Part shown: piece after piece, positions 10,616-23,000 of the stretch | How positions within the stretch are numbered: the first letter of the stretch is position 1 | Layout of the letters: each line of letters opens with the position of its first letter | Origin: Lactifluus volemus | Lineage: Eukaryota; Basidiomycota; Agaricomycetes; Russulales; Russulaceae | Assembly (NCBI GenBank): GCA_022376515.1 | Contig: WTXI01000003.1 | Location: 620,001-684,000 of the forward strand | Direction: 5' to 3' | DNA length: 64,000 nucleotides | Made by a program: the position numbers and the translations under genes | The notes under the pieces: model-generated | Told to the model about the DNA's origin: nothing | Database searches by the model: none | What the model saw: the letters and a program-made list of their open reading frames with translations, nothing else

Positions 10616-13600
10616 CTATGCAGATAAAGGGTGAACATATACTGTAGTCCAATTCGATCCGTGCACAAAATTTGCTAGTTCAAGCCAAGTTTCGCTTTTG
10701 CCTGCAATCCAGACAGTGTTAGATCTATGAAAATATGGCCTGTGAATCTGGGGGATCCATAAAAGAAGTTCCCCATCTTTCCCGCACATCCACCCCTCGC
10801 TATTGATCAGGAATTTGTTCATGAAATCGATGTTCTCGATGTCTCCTACTCCGAGGTCATGTTTTTCCACGTGATCTGTGCGATCTTGTGAGGACGTAAT
10901 GCGCTGTTCGTCCAGGGAGAATGCCACCGAGTCGATGGATTTAGTGTGTTCAGGAAGCGGTCTTGCATCCGATGGGACATCCCATACACGAATCGTGTGA
11001 TCTCCAGAGGCCGATGCAATGCGCTGCCCGTCTGGGGAAAATGCGACTGATAAGACCAAACCGGTGTGCCCAGTAAATGGGCCCGCTACGACCTTCCCTG
11101 TTTTGGCATCCCACACGCAAATCGTGGAATCATCCGAGGCTGATACAATGCACTGCCCGTCCGGCGAAAATGCAATCGAGTTGACCTCATCATTATGTCC
11201 GGTCAATGGGCCTGCAAGAATGACTCCTGTTGCGGCATTCCACAAATAAATCGTGTGATCTCTCGAGCCTGAGGCAATACACTGCCCATCCGATGAGAAT
11301 GCAACAGAATAGACCTGATCGGTGTGACCAATAAACGGGCCCGCTACAACCCTCCCCGTTGTGGCATCCCACACGCGAATGGTATGATCGTTTGATGCCG
11401 ACGCAATGCGCTGCCCGTCCGGCGAGAACGCAACAGATCTGACCCAACTGGTATGTCCAGTAAACGGGCCCGCTACGACCTCTCCTGTTGTGGCATCCCA
11501 AACACGAACCGTGTCATCTCCCGAGCCTGAGACGATGCGCCGCCCGTCTGGCGAGAATGCAACTGAGTTGACATCCCTGGTGTGTCCAGTAAATAGGCCC
11601 ACTACTTCTCCTGTTGTGGCATCCCACACGCGGATCGTGCCATCTCGTGAAGCCGACGCAAGGCGTTGTCCGTCCGGTGAGAATGCCACAGAAGAGACCC
11701 GTCCTGTGTGTTCAGTAAATGGACCTGCTACGAGCTCTCCTGTTGCGGCATCCCATACACAAATTGTTTGATCAAACGAGGCAGAGGCGATGCGCTGCCC
11801 GTCCAACGAAAATGCAACAGAAGTGACCCAATCGGTGTGACCATTAAACGGGCCTGCGACTACCCCTCCTGTTGCGAGACCCCACACACGAATCGTGCGA
11901 TCAAACGAGGACGATGTGATGCGTTGCCTGTCCGGAGAGAATGCAACGGAATAGACCTGATCGGTGTGACCAATAAATGGGCCCGCTACAACCTTCCCCG
12001 TTGTAGCATCCCACACACGGAGCGTGAAATCGTCCGAGGCTGAGGCAATGAGCTGCCCGTCTGTCGAGAACGCAACATCATTGACCTCATCGGTGTGTCC
12101 AGTAAATGGGCCTGCTATGATCACCCCGTTGTAGCGTTCCATACGCGAATTGTGCGATCTGCGGAGGCTGAGGCAATGCGCTGTCCGTCCGGGGAGAATG
12201 CAATAGATGCAACTTCATCGGTGTGTCCAGTAAACGGGCCCACTTTGACATCCCCTGTTGCGGCATCCCATACGCGAATCGTACGATCATCCGAGGCTGA
12301 TGCAATGCGCTGGCCGTCCGATGAAAATGCAACGGATCTAACCCAATCGGTATGTCCAGTGAATGGGCCCACCAGAAGCTCTCCCGTTGCGGCAGACCAC
12401 ACGCAAATCGTACGATCGTATGAGGCCGATGCAATGCGCTTCCCGTCCGGCGAGAATGCAACAGATCTGACCCAAGAGGTATGTCCAATAAATGGGCCCA
12501 CTACGAGCTCTCCTGTTGTGGCATCCCAAACGCGAATCGTGCTATCTTTCGAGCCCGAGGTGATGCGCTGTCCGTCTGGCGAGAATGCAATTGATTTGAC
12601 ATCATCAGCGTGTCCAGTAAACGGGCCTGCTACAATTAATCCCGTTGTAGCATCCCACACACAAATTGTGTGATCTCGTGAGCCTGACGCAATTCGTTGT
12701 CCATCCGGTGAGAATGTGACAGCGTCGACTGATTTGTCATGTGCCCGGATCGTCATTTCCAACGCTGGCCAACGAGACAACTGCCCGCGCTCCAAGGACA
12801 ATGTGTGGGGGAATAGACCAATGTAATGCTTGACGATGAGGGAAGTGGATGGTGCGAATGGCAATGCGGATATATAGATATGCGGAGCGCTCCTTGCCAT
12901 AGCCATTCCAAAGTACCGCACAAATGCGGTCCCATCATTCACAAATGCCAAAGTGTTCTCCACCTCTGCTTCGGAAGCCTTTTGAAAATTCACCCAATAG
13001 TCAATACATGTCATATTGAACTATGGCATGTACCTACCTTCGGCTGGTCAGACCGCAACCATGACTTCAAGGACGATAATGCTGGCGAAGCAAGGGCCAC
13101 AGAACATTTAATGCTAAGCACCTCCAGCCAAAATAGAAACTTCGTCTCGAAGAAGGATCGAACTTTCGCGAAGAGGTCGTGCTCGAAAGCAACATGTTCC
13201 AGATGATCGTCCCAAAAAATGCAGGCATATGATAGAGATTGTGGAATGTGTTTGGTGATTCGAGAGGGAAGATCTGATACATCGCTGTTGGCGATATATG
13301 ACGACTCGAGTTCGCAGATGTTGAACCTCAGCTTGTCGAGCATTATACAAAGGCAGGAGTGCGCCAACTGACGGTGGGCATCCTCAAGATCTACATGAAA
13401 TGCGTCACTCTTCCTGCTGGTCAGAAAGTCGCGGAATGAGGTATGGAGAGGAACAATAGGGCGCGATTGATCAGATGATGTGACGTTGCTCAGCAGAGAG
13501 CCGAGGTGTCGGAGAATTTTAACAACCCGATCGGAGTCCGAATCCTCGAGCTCGACGTGAGCTGTGGGTGAGTAGCGTCGTAGAGTGATCAAGGAATTGA

Positions 13601-16186
13601 TGGAGAGGGGCTCCATCGCAGCCAAGAGCTGTCCCATCACCGACCGAAAAAGGATCCGGGCTTCATCTGATTTGAAGTAATCTTTCAGGACTTCTTCGTA
13701 CAACTTGTCCAACAGACCCTCTCCACTGCGACCTCGAGAGTGTCCCAACAGGCGCCGTACGCACTCCTCGTTGCTTAGACCGAGGCTATCAGTGCTCTCT
13801 ATGAACCCACATGCAACGGCTGCCCACTGAAACAGGCCCTCGGCGGCTTTCGCCAATTCGGCACCATAGACTTCGAACACGTCCTCGGGAAGCTCGCTCC
13901 GAAGGTAGATCCCAATATCTTGCTCCGTATTGGCAGCCAGTTTGGCATCATCCATATACAGGGTACGGATGGACTGTGAGTTAGCAAACGCAGGACCGAT
14001 CCCATTCTCCGGCCTTGAGGTAATAAGTATGCGAAAGTTTGCGGGGAGGTCGATGAGACGTCGAGCAAGAAATGTGTGTAGTCCGTTCTTGCCCATTGTT
14101 ACACCACTCTCATCCAATGCATCGATGACAATCAAAATTGGACTGGGAAGCGGCAAATTCTTCAGCGGTTCGACGAGGAGGGATTCAAAGAGAGTGCGAT
14201 AGTCTCGGGTGCCACAAAGAGATGGATTCTCCTTGAGGACTCTCCAGAGGGCGAGCTTGAATGCAGGATAGTGATAGGAAAGGTCCCGAGCAAGGGTCGT
14301 GAACAGCTGATAAACCCCGTCTTTCGCCCGCTCCTCCCGGAGAAAAGCAAAGTAACAGCCGAGACCCTTCCTGTCGAAGTGACGTGCGACCTCATGGGCA
14401 ATCGACGACTTTCCCGTTCCTGCCTGGCCAAGGAGTACCAGCCCACGTTGAGATTTCGGATTCTCGACCCACTTGATAATGTGAGCCAAAAACTCTTCGC
14501 GTGTGCCTGGAAGACAACGCTTCTCATCGCCAAATCGCCACCCTCCCTTGTAGGGCAATTCTCTGATTATTGCACCCATTTCTGTGTTCCCCTTGTCAGA
14601 TCGATGATCTGACGAACTTGTGACTCCCAGAATTACGCACCAGCTTCCAACACAGTAAGTTCGGTGGTGACAGCAGCACTGGCGAGGAAATTGTCTCGCA
14701 GTCGGACTAGGGTGGTGCGATAGTCATCGACTTTCTCGTCAACTTGGCCCGTGAAATTCTTCAAAGTCCGCTTCCCTGAAAATCACTCGTTTATAACAAA
14801 CAACGAGAAAAGTCAAGAGAACCCACCGACTTGCACATCCTTCGCATACGATTCGATAAATTCAGCAGATCTGGAGACGCACTGCAACATCTCATCAAGG
14901 ATTTTTGCCTGCGCAGACGCCGGTTGGATGTTCCGCAAAACGTCCGCTTCCTTTGTAAACTCAAACGCATCCCGTATCACCTTGACTAGCGTTCGGACGT
15001 TGTCGTCACGTTGAAATGGTGTATCAATGTCTGGTGGCGAGGTGAAGAAAGTGTGAGTGTTCATATCCTCCGATAAGGCAAGGAATCGCACCTCGGGGAT
15101 CTTTGAGAGCAGGGTCCATGCTAGCTTCGCATGGGGGACTACCTAAACAGCAAAGGTTGACTAGGCAAGGCAAGAAAAACAAGATTGGACATACATCTGC
15201 GATTGGACCGATGGTATCCATCACGCACTTGATCACATTAACTGTACTCTTCCACGTCTTCACCGTATCCATAGCTTCCTCGGCGTGATCGAGAGTATGT
15301 GATATCTTCGTCCGGCTGTCCAATATTGGTTCTACAGGGGCACAAATCGCAGCGGGAGGGTCACCCGTTCGGGAAAGAGGGGTGGTAACTGCCGTGGGCT
15401 GATCAGTTTCGTTGTGGGATCCGACAATACGACGCGTCGCACCTCGTTCAGCAGCAGGATTATCCGAATCAGCCGTCTCAGCTGGTGTGGGGTTCGGGGT
15501 GTTGACTGGCACAGTCAGAGAGGAACTCGCGTTTGCTGACATGCTGATCGTTAACACTGTGGCTGGACGTCCAACATGTCCGCCAGTACCCCCGAAAACG
15601 ATATCAAGTTCTTCATGTAGGACGGTTAGCCAGATATGTATGAGTAACAATTCAAGAAACAGACGAACCGTGTTGGGGTTCACAGGTGATCTCTTGCCTT
15701 CCAACAAGCGTGTCTTTCGTCATGGCCTTTTTCGCATAAAGAGAGATTGTAATATGGGAGAACGGTTGCACAGCACTGTAGGAGACTGAGTTGCGCATAG
15801 GAATAAAGATTGAGATTTCTCACAATGTGTCGACATTCTCTCTCCATTCCACGCGTTGCGCTACCCTCCGTACAGGTCGTGACCGCCATGTTCTCTCCCC
15901 ATAGGTCACAGTAGCATAAAATCGCCTGTTCTCGCCAAGGACGGTCTTGAGACGGGGAATGTTGTTTGCTCTGAGGACTAGAAGAGGACAAAAATTAAGT
16001 ACTGGTCAAAGTGGGACATAAAATGTACGTACCGGTCACCTGAAGAGGGAGCAAACTCGGTTGAATTTCGCCGGCCCGCGAACGACCGACGGGTCGCAAT
16101 GGAGAGGTTTGAGAACCTGGGCTATAGTAATGATGAATAGTGGGTGAGAATGGGTGAGGGACCTTGGCATACAGATTCTGGGCCAT
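10616..16186 (-). CDS. NACHT-WD40 NLR-like protein with N-terminal C2-like domain, copy 2 (best preserved)
   Basis: STAND-type NTPase, inferred to act as an intracellular sensor. The first exon reads LLPLQVTG and splices over a short intron to VLRANNIPRLK and FYATVTYGE; the next exon has ITISLYAKKAMTKDTLVGR. Together these resemble a C2 beta-sandwich. A Ser/Thr/Pro linker (about 15530) and helical exons follow (VIRDAFEFTKEADVLRNIQP, FIESYAKDVQV). The NACHT exon (about 14760-13011) is intact: PGTREEFLAHIIKWVENP, GLVLLGQAGTGKSS (Walker A), ILIVIDALDESG (Walker B), FRILITSRPE, then PLHTSFRDFL. After a short intron come five WD40 repeats, a one-base deletion near 12130, nine more repeats and a degenerate fifteenth. 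The tail ends at TAG 10616. Start at 16186 is the upstream ATG in frame and is uncertain. Without the one missing base the gene would look complete. Confidence 0.85.
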
Positions 16187-16705
16187 CTATTCGTAGATTG
16201 AGATATTGGCAAGAAGGAAGGAAGGGATCGAGGCCACCATGCGGCATCCTCATTGACATGTTCCATATGGACCCACATTCGCACGCCTCACTTTATGGCG
16301 CCTAATTTGTTGGCTCGGTCAGACTTGACGCTGTAATCAGATGGCCATCATAAATGAACCAAGTTGGTGTCATTGCAGCCTTCAGGACATTGTACATACT
16401 TAATCACGCCTACCTATAGTCGTGTTCCTGTAAGGTGGCTTTCGTGTGGGCCTACAATATACGGCCACGCTAATGTCGGGAATTAAAAAGTTTGTTTGTA
16501 GCATAGTATTAGGCATGGTTACTCCACATAACACTGACACTTCCCCTAGTACCAGAGTATTATGCGGAGCTTTTAGGACCCTTCTTATCACTTCAACACA
16601 GAGTTTCTTCCACCAAATCCGTCTCTCCTGACGACATCTTTGTTGAGGGATGTCATGATCAAGGAACGCATCACGATCAACGCACGGTTGGCCTGCCTTG
16701 GCACA
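16187..16705. other. Divergent intergenic region, unit 2 (shortened)
   Basis: No gene is seen. Compared with units 1, 3 and 4 about 300 bp are missing between roughly 16485 and 16525, replaced by A/T-rich filler. The sequence then rejoins the shared TCCACATAACACT segment that precedes RTT109. The loss may have removed promoter sequence. Confidence 0.55.
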
Positions 16706-18058
16706 ATGAACTTTTGAGACTATCTCCTCGCTGCCCTCAATACCCTTCCCGATGTCCGCGAGTTTCACATCCACGCCCTACTCACCGCACCTGCTAAACA
16801 TAGCTCTTTATACCCATATGCCTCCCCTCGTCCCCGTCTGAATGCCCAAGACATCCTCATTCTTCTCTCCGAGCAAGCCAACCCAGACGCCCCTCGCATC
16901 CTTGTCTCAGCCATCGAGGCATGCATTTACCACGCTCCTGCCACCGACTGCGCTATCCTATATGTATCAAAGTGGACTCAACAGGCCAGGGTCTCGCGCC
17001 ACCACCCACCGCGACTCTCGTGAGGGCATTCATTCGCTGGTTTGCAAACCCCGCCACGCGACCAGTTGCCGCGCGGCACCTCTGGGTACAGCTCTTTTCT
17101 TGTGCAAAGGGTTAGTACCTCTTCCCAAATTCGAGCGATTACCGAGGAAAACGTCCGCTGAGCGACGCGCGTCTCTGTGCGTGGTGGCGACGTGTGCTCG
17201 GTCAAGTAGCAGGAGAGGTGTGCGAGCGATTCCCGGACACAGTGAATTAGAGGCACAGCAAGTCGTGGGTACTACATCTTTCCCATCCAACTTGTCATTT
17301 GCCCCCACCCCTCTACACTGGGTCTATGGGCATCCATACAGCCAAACAGAGATCCCACTTCTGTGCCCTCCACCAGAAGGCCTGCACAACCTGGGTCCAG
17401 AGAGGGAGAGAAAGGGAAGGACAAGAAGAAGGAAACAACACGTCCGGTGGCGACCTTAGCAGAGTGAGCCCGGACGAGTTCTGGGAACGTTTATCCTTTC
17501 AGCAGAGGTGCGTTGCAGGTGCTATCACCGGATTCTTTTCCGTGGGGATATCGGTGCCCGAGCATCTCCGCTCCCTTCTCCCCTTGTGCCACAGCATGGG
17601 GAGGTCCCACGGGCGATGAAAAGGCATGTCCTTTCCAGTCTTCTCACGGGTGTCGAGTTTTTGACGCCGGAGCGTGCGCGCAAGGCTACAGATGTCATCC
17701 AGAATGCAGTGCGTGGTTTGTGCGAGGGGCTTGCGCATAAACTCCCTGCACCAAAGTCGAAGAATCAGAACGCCGAAACGATGCAAGAATTGTCTGTGTC
17801 AATGCCCCCTCGAACGCCTCCTCGGTGTACAGTGGGTCCGCTGGTTGTAGACGATGCATCACCGAACCCTTTCGAGGAGCTTGAAGCGACGTTGGAGACA
17901 TACAAAGCATATATATACGGCTCCATCACCCTCCTCTGCCGCAGAGAGATGTTGGCAGTGGCGCAACGAAGGACGGGGCATGTGGTGTCATCGAGAACAA
18001 GGGAAAGGTCCATGTTTTGACTGTTAGGAGAAAGAGGAAAAAGCGGCAGGATACGTAT
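16706..18058 (+). pseudogene. RTT109: RTT109-like H3-K56 acetyltransferase, copy 2 (premature stop)
   Basis: Same gene as the copy at 36717. The ATG is followed by Asn, Phe and a TGA where copy 4 has CGA, so translation would stop at codon 4. Downstream the family blocks are still readable: YLAALNTLP-like, PRPRLNAQDILILLSEQANP in pieces, SPDEFWERLSFQQRCVAGAI, TGVEFLTPERARKATDV, and VVDDASPNPFEELEATLETY. It shares with copy 1 the deletions that remove YYVLPG and GHYIPSFEDDP. The terminal TAA of copies 1 and 4 is also lost. Non-functional as written. Confidence 0.85.
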
Positions 18059-20099
18059 GCCAAGCCATGCTCAACCATTTGTCCTTCTGATGCTGGTGCT
18101 GACGTACTTATCTGACTTGGGCGTTGTACTTACTGTAACGGCAGCCCGCGCTTGCTGCGTGGACTTCACTGCCTACGGGCCCCCAACCCCACGAGTGCTA
18201 ATGTTGCCTTGCCCCCCTCCAAACTCCGACCCACATAATCACCAGGCGTCCGAACCAGGCCGCGGAAGAGCGCCACCTCACACCAGTCACCCCCACACCC
18301 CCGGCAGCCCGCGGAAGGTCCTTAGAAGAGTCTCAAGCCTGCGAAGGCGAGACCCACCACCGATCACGGATAAAGTGCAAGCAAGGCCAAATAGTAGGAC
18401 AATCGCAGCACCGTGTAGATAGTCAACCCCGTCAACTAGGATGCTGTTTTCGCAAGCGGGTACAGAGCGCGTGTTTTGAATTTGAATATATATAATAAAG
18501 CTTTACAGATGCAGAGTTCTTTGTTAAAGAAAAGGACATGCTGGTCCGCCTTTGGGCCAAATTCGATCAGGCCTGACACCAAAATGTTAAGGGACGTGTG
18601 CTCGACTTGATTCGGTTTTTCTGATCCTTTTTTGGAATGGCCAAACTCTAATCGCTCACGGGATCTCACGCCACAAGCACAAAGTAGAACTAGTCGTGTC
18701 GGCCCAATCCGAGACTGAGTCATCCAAAGTCATGCCACCTCGACTGCTCAAAGCGTAAGTCCAGCACCATCCAAGCTGACACGGATGACCACCAGGCATA
18801 CCAACCTCAATCTCATGCTCAATAGGGTGAAAAAACTGGAAGTCGTCTATCGTGTCTGGGTAAACCGAAGTTATCTGCGCCGAAGTCTCAAGAAGTAGAG
18901 GCGTTGCGATTCGTCCCGTCTCTTGTGCCATCCAGCAGTTTCCTCCCAGACTGTAGCACGCGCCGCCCAAATAGCTCACTCTCCCTCCATTGAGGCCACT
19001 CCACACCACAGAGTCGCCCCAAGAGAGTCTTCAATTCCCAGCGCGAGTGCAGTGGGGTCATGGCACTTTATGCCATTGAATCTACACACTTAATACAAAG
19101 GAGTCTTTCCACTGTTCAAAAGAGTGCCCAGGTTTCTTACTTATAATCAGCCCTTCATCTACGGCCAACTTTCCCAGGACACTGTAGCATCATGCACTCG
19201 CAGAAGCTACCTCCAACGACACCACTCTCGGTGGTAGCACTACTCGGCCGCAAGCAGGGGGCTGGCTTATTGGATGGCCTTGCAAAGGTGGGCCGGTTAG
19301 CCGGCCCCACCATTGTCCCCAGTGCATGATAGGCCTGGTTCAGGCTGCAGTTTGAGTTGACAGTTCTTTGTTGCTTGTCACGAGCACCAGATTCGCCACT
19401 GGAACAGGAAGAACCTCAAATGTAAGTGCAGACCCTCCTACCTGAAAATGGCACACTTATCACCCTTTAGCTCGCATGGGCAGAGAGTCGTTGAGATTGC
19501 ATCCCTTCTTCGTGGAAATCAAATCATGGAATAAGGGACTAATTTTCTCATCACACCTTGGTTTGACCCCATCCTCCATACGAAGTCTGAAACATTTTTA
19601 TGGCATCAGACAATAGCTTGTTCTCTCGAGAATAAACTCCCGTGCATCGTCTGAGAGAATATGCCCTAACCCTAATATGGGGCTGTCCTGACCTGCGAGC
19701 TTTTGAGATTTGCTCCGAATCGAACCAAAAGTCGGGTTGTTAAACGCGGCTATCGGTTAAGCGTTTCGTTATAGCTATGACACCTCTCTGCGGCGAAATT
19801 CGTCTATAAACACTGCCGTATCTAAACACAAGTTACTAATGCATTAAGCACAGCCTTTTCCGTCCTGTGCCTTGTGGGGCTGGCTGAGACTATCACCAGC
19901 GAACAAAGGTATCTTTCTGCTCGTATGACGCCGATTTTGCATCAGCTTTCCATCTCGAGCATGCAGGATCCTAGGGATGTCCTTGGGTGACCGACTGGAA
20001 TGCTTCTGACCATCATTCCCGAGTTGGTGCGGGATATTTCGATGCTGAATTATGGCCTCAATAAAAATACTTGCTGTTGGACAGGAGCTCTGAAATAAA
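18059..20099. other. Unit 2/3 spacer
   Basis: No gene is supported. It holds one copy of the RTT109 3' module (about 18195-18610), a stretch also found in unit 1 (from about 18690, GTCGGCCCAATCCGAG), and a telomere-like CCCTAACCCTAAT at about 19663-19675. The last part is the conserved 3' flank of the NLR gene. The MITE site at about 19725 is empty. Confidence 0.6.
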
Positions 20100-23000
20100 A
20101 TAAAAATATACTTGACTCTATTTAGATAAATTGGAACATATACTGTAGCCCAATTTGATCCATGCACAAAGTCTGCTAGTTCAAGCCAAGTTTCGTTTTT
20201 GCCTGCAATCCAAACGGTGTTAGACCTATGAAAATATGGTCGGTGAATCTGGGGAATCCATAAAAGAAGTCCCCCCTCTTCCCGCACATCCACCCATCGC
20301 TATTGATCAGAATCTGTTCATAAAATGCTTATTCTCGATGTCTCCTACACCGAATTCACGGTTCCCACGTGATCTGTGCGATCTTGTGAGGCCGTAATGC
20401 GCGAGTCGACGGATTTAGTGTGTTCAGGAAGCGGACTTGCTTCTGATGGGACGTCCCATACACGAATCGTTTGATCTCCAGAGGCCGATGCAATGCACTG
20501 CCCGTCCGGGGAAAATACGACCGATAAGACCAAATCGGTGTGTCCAGGAAATGGGCCCGCTATGACCTTCCCTGTTGTAGCATCCCACACGCAAATCGTG
20601 CGATCATCCGACGCTGAGGCAATGAGCCGCCCGTCCGGCGAAAATGTAACCGAGTTGACCTCATGGGTGTGTCCGGTTAATGGGCCTGCAAGAATCATTC
20701 CTGTTGTGGCATTCCACACGCAAATCGTTGATCTCGTGAGGCTGACGCAATGCGTTGCCATCTGATGAGAATGCAACAGATAGGATCCAATCGGTATGTC
20801 CAATAAATGGGCCCGCTAGAAGCTCTCCCGTTGTGACAGACCACAAGCGAATCGTACGATCGTCTGATGCCGATGCAACGCGCTGGCCGTCCGGCGAGAA
20901 CGCAACAGATCTGACCCAATCGGTATGTCCAATAATCGGGCCCACTACGAGCTCTCCTGTTGTGGCATCCCAAACACGAACCGTGTGATCTCCCGAGCCT
21001 GAGATGATGCGCCGCCCGTCTGACGAGAATGCAACTGAGTTGACACGATTGGTGTGTCCAGTAAATAGGCCACGACCTCTCCTGTTGTGGCATCCCACAC
21101 GCGAATCGTTTTATCTCGTGAAGCCGAGGCAATGCGTTGTCCGTCCGGTGAGAATGCCACAGAAGAAACCCGTTCTGTGTGTCCAGTAAATGGACCCGCC
21201 ACGACCTCTCCTGTTGCAGCATCCCACACACAAATTGTTTGATCAAATGAGGCCGAGGCGATGCGCTGCCCGTCCGACGAAAATGCAACAGAATGGACCC
21301 AATTGGTGTGACCAGTAAATGGGCCTGCTGCTACTTCTCCTATTGGGACACCCCACACACGAATCGTGAGATCGATCGAGGAAGATGTGATGCGCTGCAT
21401 GTCCGGAGAAAATGCAACAGAAAGGACATTATCGGTGTGGCCAATAAGCGGGCCCGCTACAACCTTCCCCGTTGTGGCATCCCAAACACGGATCGTGTCA
21501 TCGTTCGAGGCTGAGCAATGAGCTCCCATCTGGCGAGTATGCAACGTCGTTGACAGTATCGGTGTGTCCAGTAAATGGGCCTGCGATGTCTCTCCTGTTG
21601 TAGCATTCCATACACGAATTGTGCAATCTGCGGAACCGAGGCTATGCGCTGGCCGTCTGGGGAGAATGAAATGGATGTAACCTATTGATGTGCCAATAAC
21701 GGTCCACTATGACATCCCCTGTTGCAGCATCCCATACACGAATATGTGATCACCGAGGTTGATGCGATGCGCTGGCCTTCCGGCGAGAATGCAACAGATT
21801 GACAAAGGAATGTCCATGAATGGACGCGAGAAGCTCTCCCGTTGCGGCATCCCACACCCGAATCGTACAATCGTTGAAGCCGATGCAATGCGCTTCCCGT
21901 CCGGCGAGAATGCAACGATCTGATCCACTTGGTATGTCCAGTAAATGGGCCCGCTACGACCTCTCCTGTTGTAGCATCCCAAACGCGAATCGTGCGATCT
22001 TCGAGCCCGAGGTGATGCGTTGCCCGTCTGGCGAGAATGCAATTGATTTGACACCATTGGTGTGCCCAGTAAACGGGCCTGCTACGATCTCTCCTGTTGT
22101 AGCATCCCACACACAAATTGTGTGATCTCCTGAGCCTGACGCAATCCGTTGTCCATCCAGTGAGAAAGTGACAACGTCAATTGATTCGTCGTGTGCCCGG
22201 ATCGTCATTTCCAATGCTGGCCAATGAGACAATTGCCCGCGTTCCAGGGACAACGTGTGGGGGAATAGACCAAGGTAATGCTTTGCGATAAGGGAAGAGG
22301 ATGGTGCGAATGGCAATGCGGATATATAGATATGCGGGGCGCTCCTTGCCATGGCCATTCCAAAGTACCGCACAAATGCCGACCCGTCATTCACAAATGC
22401 CAAAACGTTCTCCACCTCTGTTTGGGAAACCTTTTGAAAATTCACCGAAAAGTCACTACATATCATATTGAACTATGGCATGTCAATGTACTTACCTTCG
22501 GCTGGTCAGACCGCAACCATATCCTCAAGGACGATAATGCTGGCGAAGCAAGGGCCACGGCACATCTAATGCTAAGCACTTCCAGCCAAAATAGAAACTT
22601 CGTCTCGAAGAAGGATCGAACTTTCGCGAAGAGGTCGTGCTCGAAAGCAACATGTTCCAGATGATCGCCCCAGAAAGTGCAGGCATAACATAGAGCGTGT
22701 GGAATGTGTTTAGTGATTCGAGAGGGAAGGTCTGATACATCGCTGTTGGCGATATATGACGACTCGAGCTCGCAGATGTTGAACCTCAGCTTGTCGAGCA
22801 TTATACAAAGGCAGGAGTGCGCCAATTGACGGTGGGCATCCTCAAGATCCACATAAAACGCCTCGCTCTTCTTGCTGGTCAGAAAGTCGCGGAATGAGGT
22901 ATGGAGAGGAACAATTGGGCGCGATTGATCGGATGATGTGACGTTGCTCAGTAGCGAGCCGAGGTGACGGAGAATTTTAAGAATCCGATCAGAGTCCGAA

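Larger units (their letters stand above)
1..10645. repeat. Tandem unit 1 of the NLR/RTT109 array
   Basis: First of four tandem units, entered at its left edge inside the last codons of the NLR gene: base 1 aligns with base 10646 of unit 2. The order is NLR gene (minus), divergent intergenic region, RTT109 remnant (plus), then a spacer. It is longer than unit 2 because its 3' module is present twice (7922-8310 and 8372-8700) and a 569-bp MITE sits at 9635-10203. It shares two RTT109 deletions with unit 2. Confidence 0.9.
10646..20146. repeat. Tandem unit 2 of the NLR/RTT109 array
   Basis: The shortest complete unit (about 9.5 kb), with the order NLR copy 2, divergent region, RTT109 copy 2, 3' module, spacer. 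It carries neither the MITE nor the LTR-like insert, so it serves as the empty-site reference for both. A stretch of the divergent intergenic region near 16490-16525 is deleted and replaced by short unrelated filler. Confidence 0.9.
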
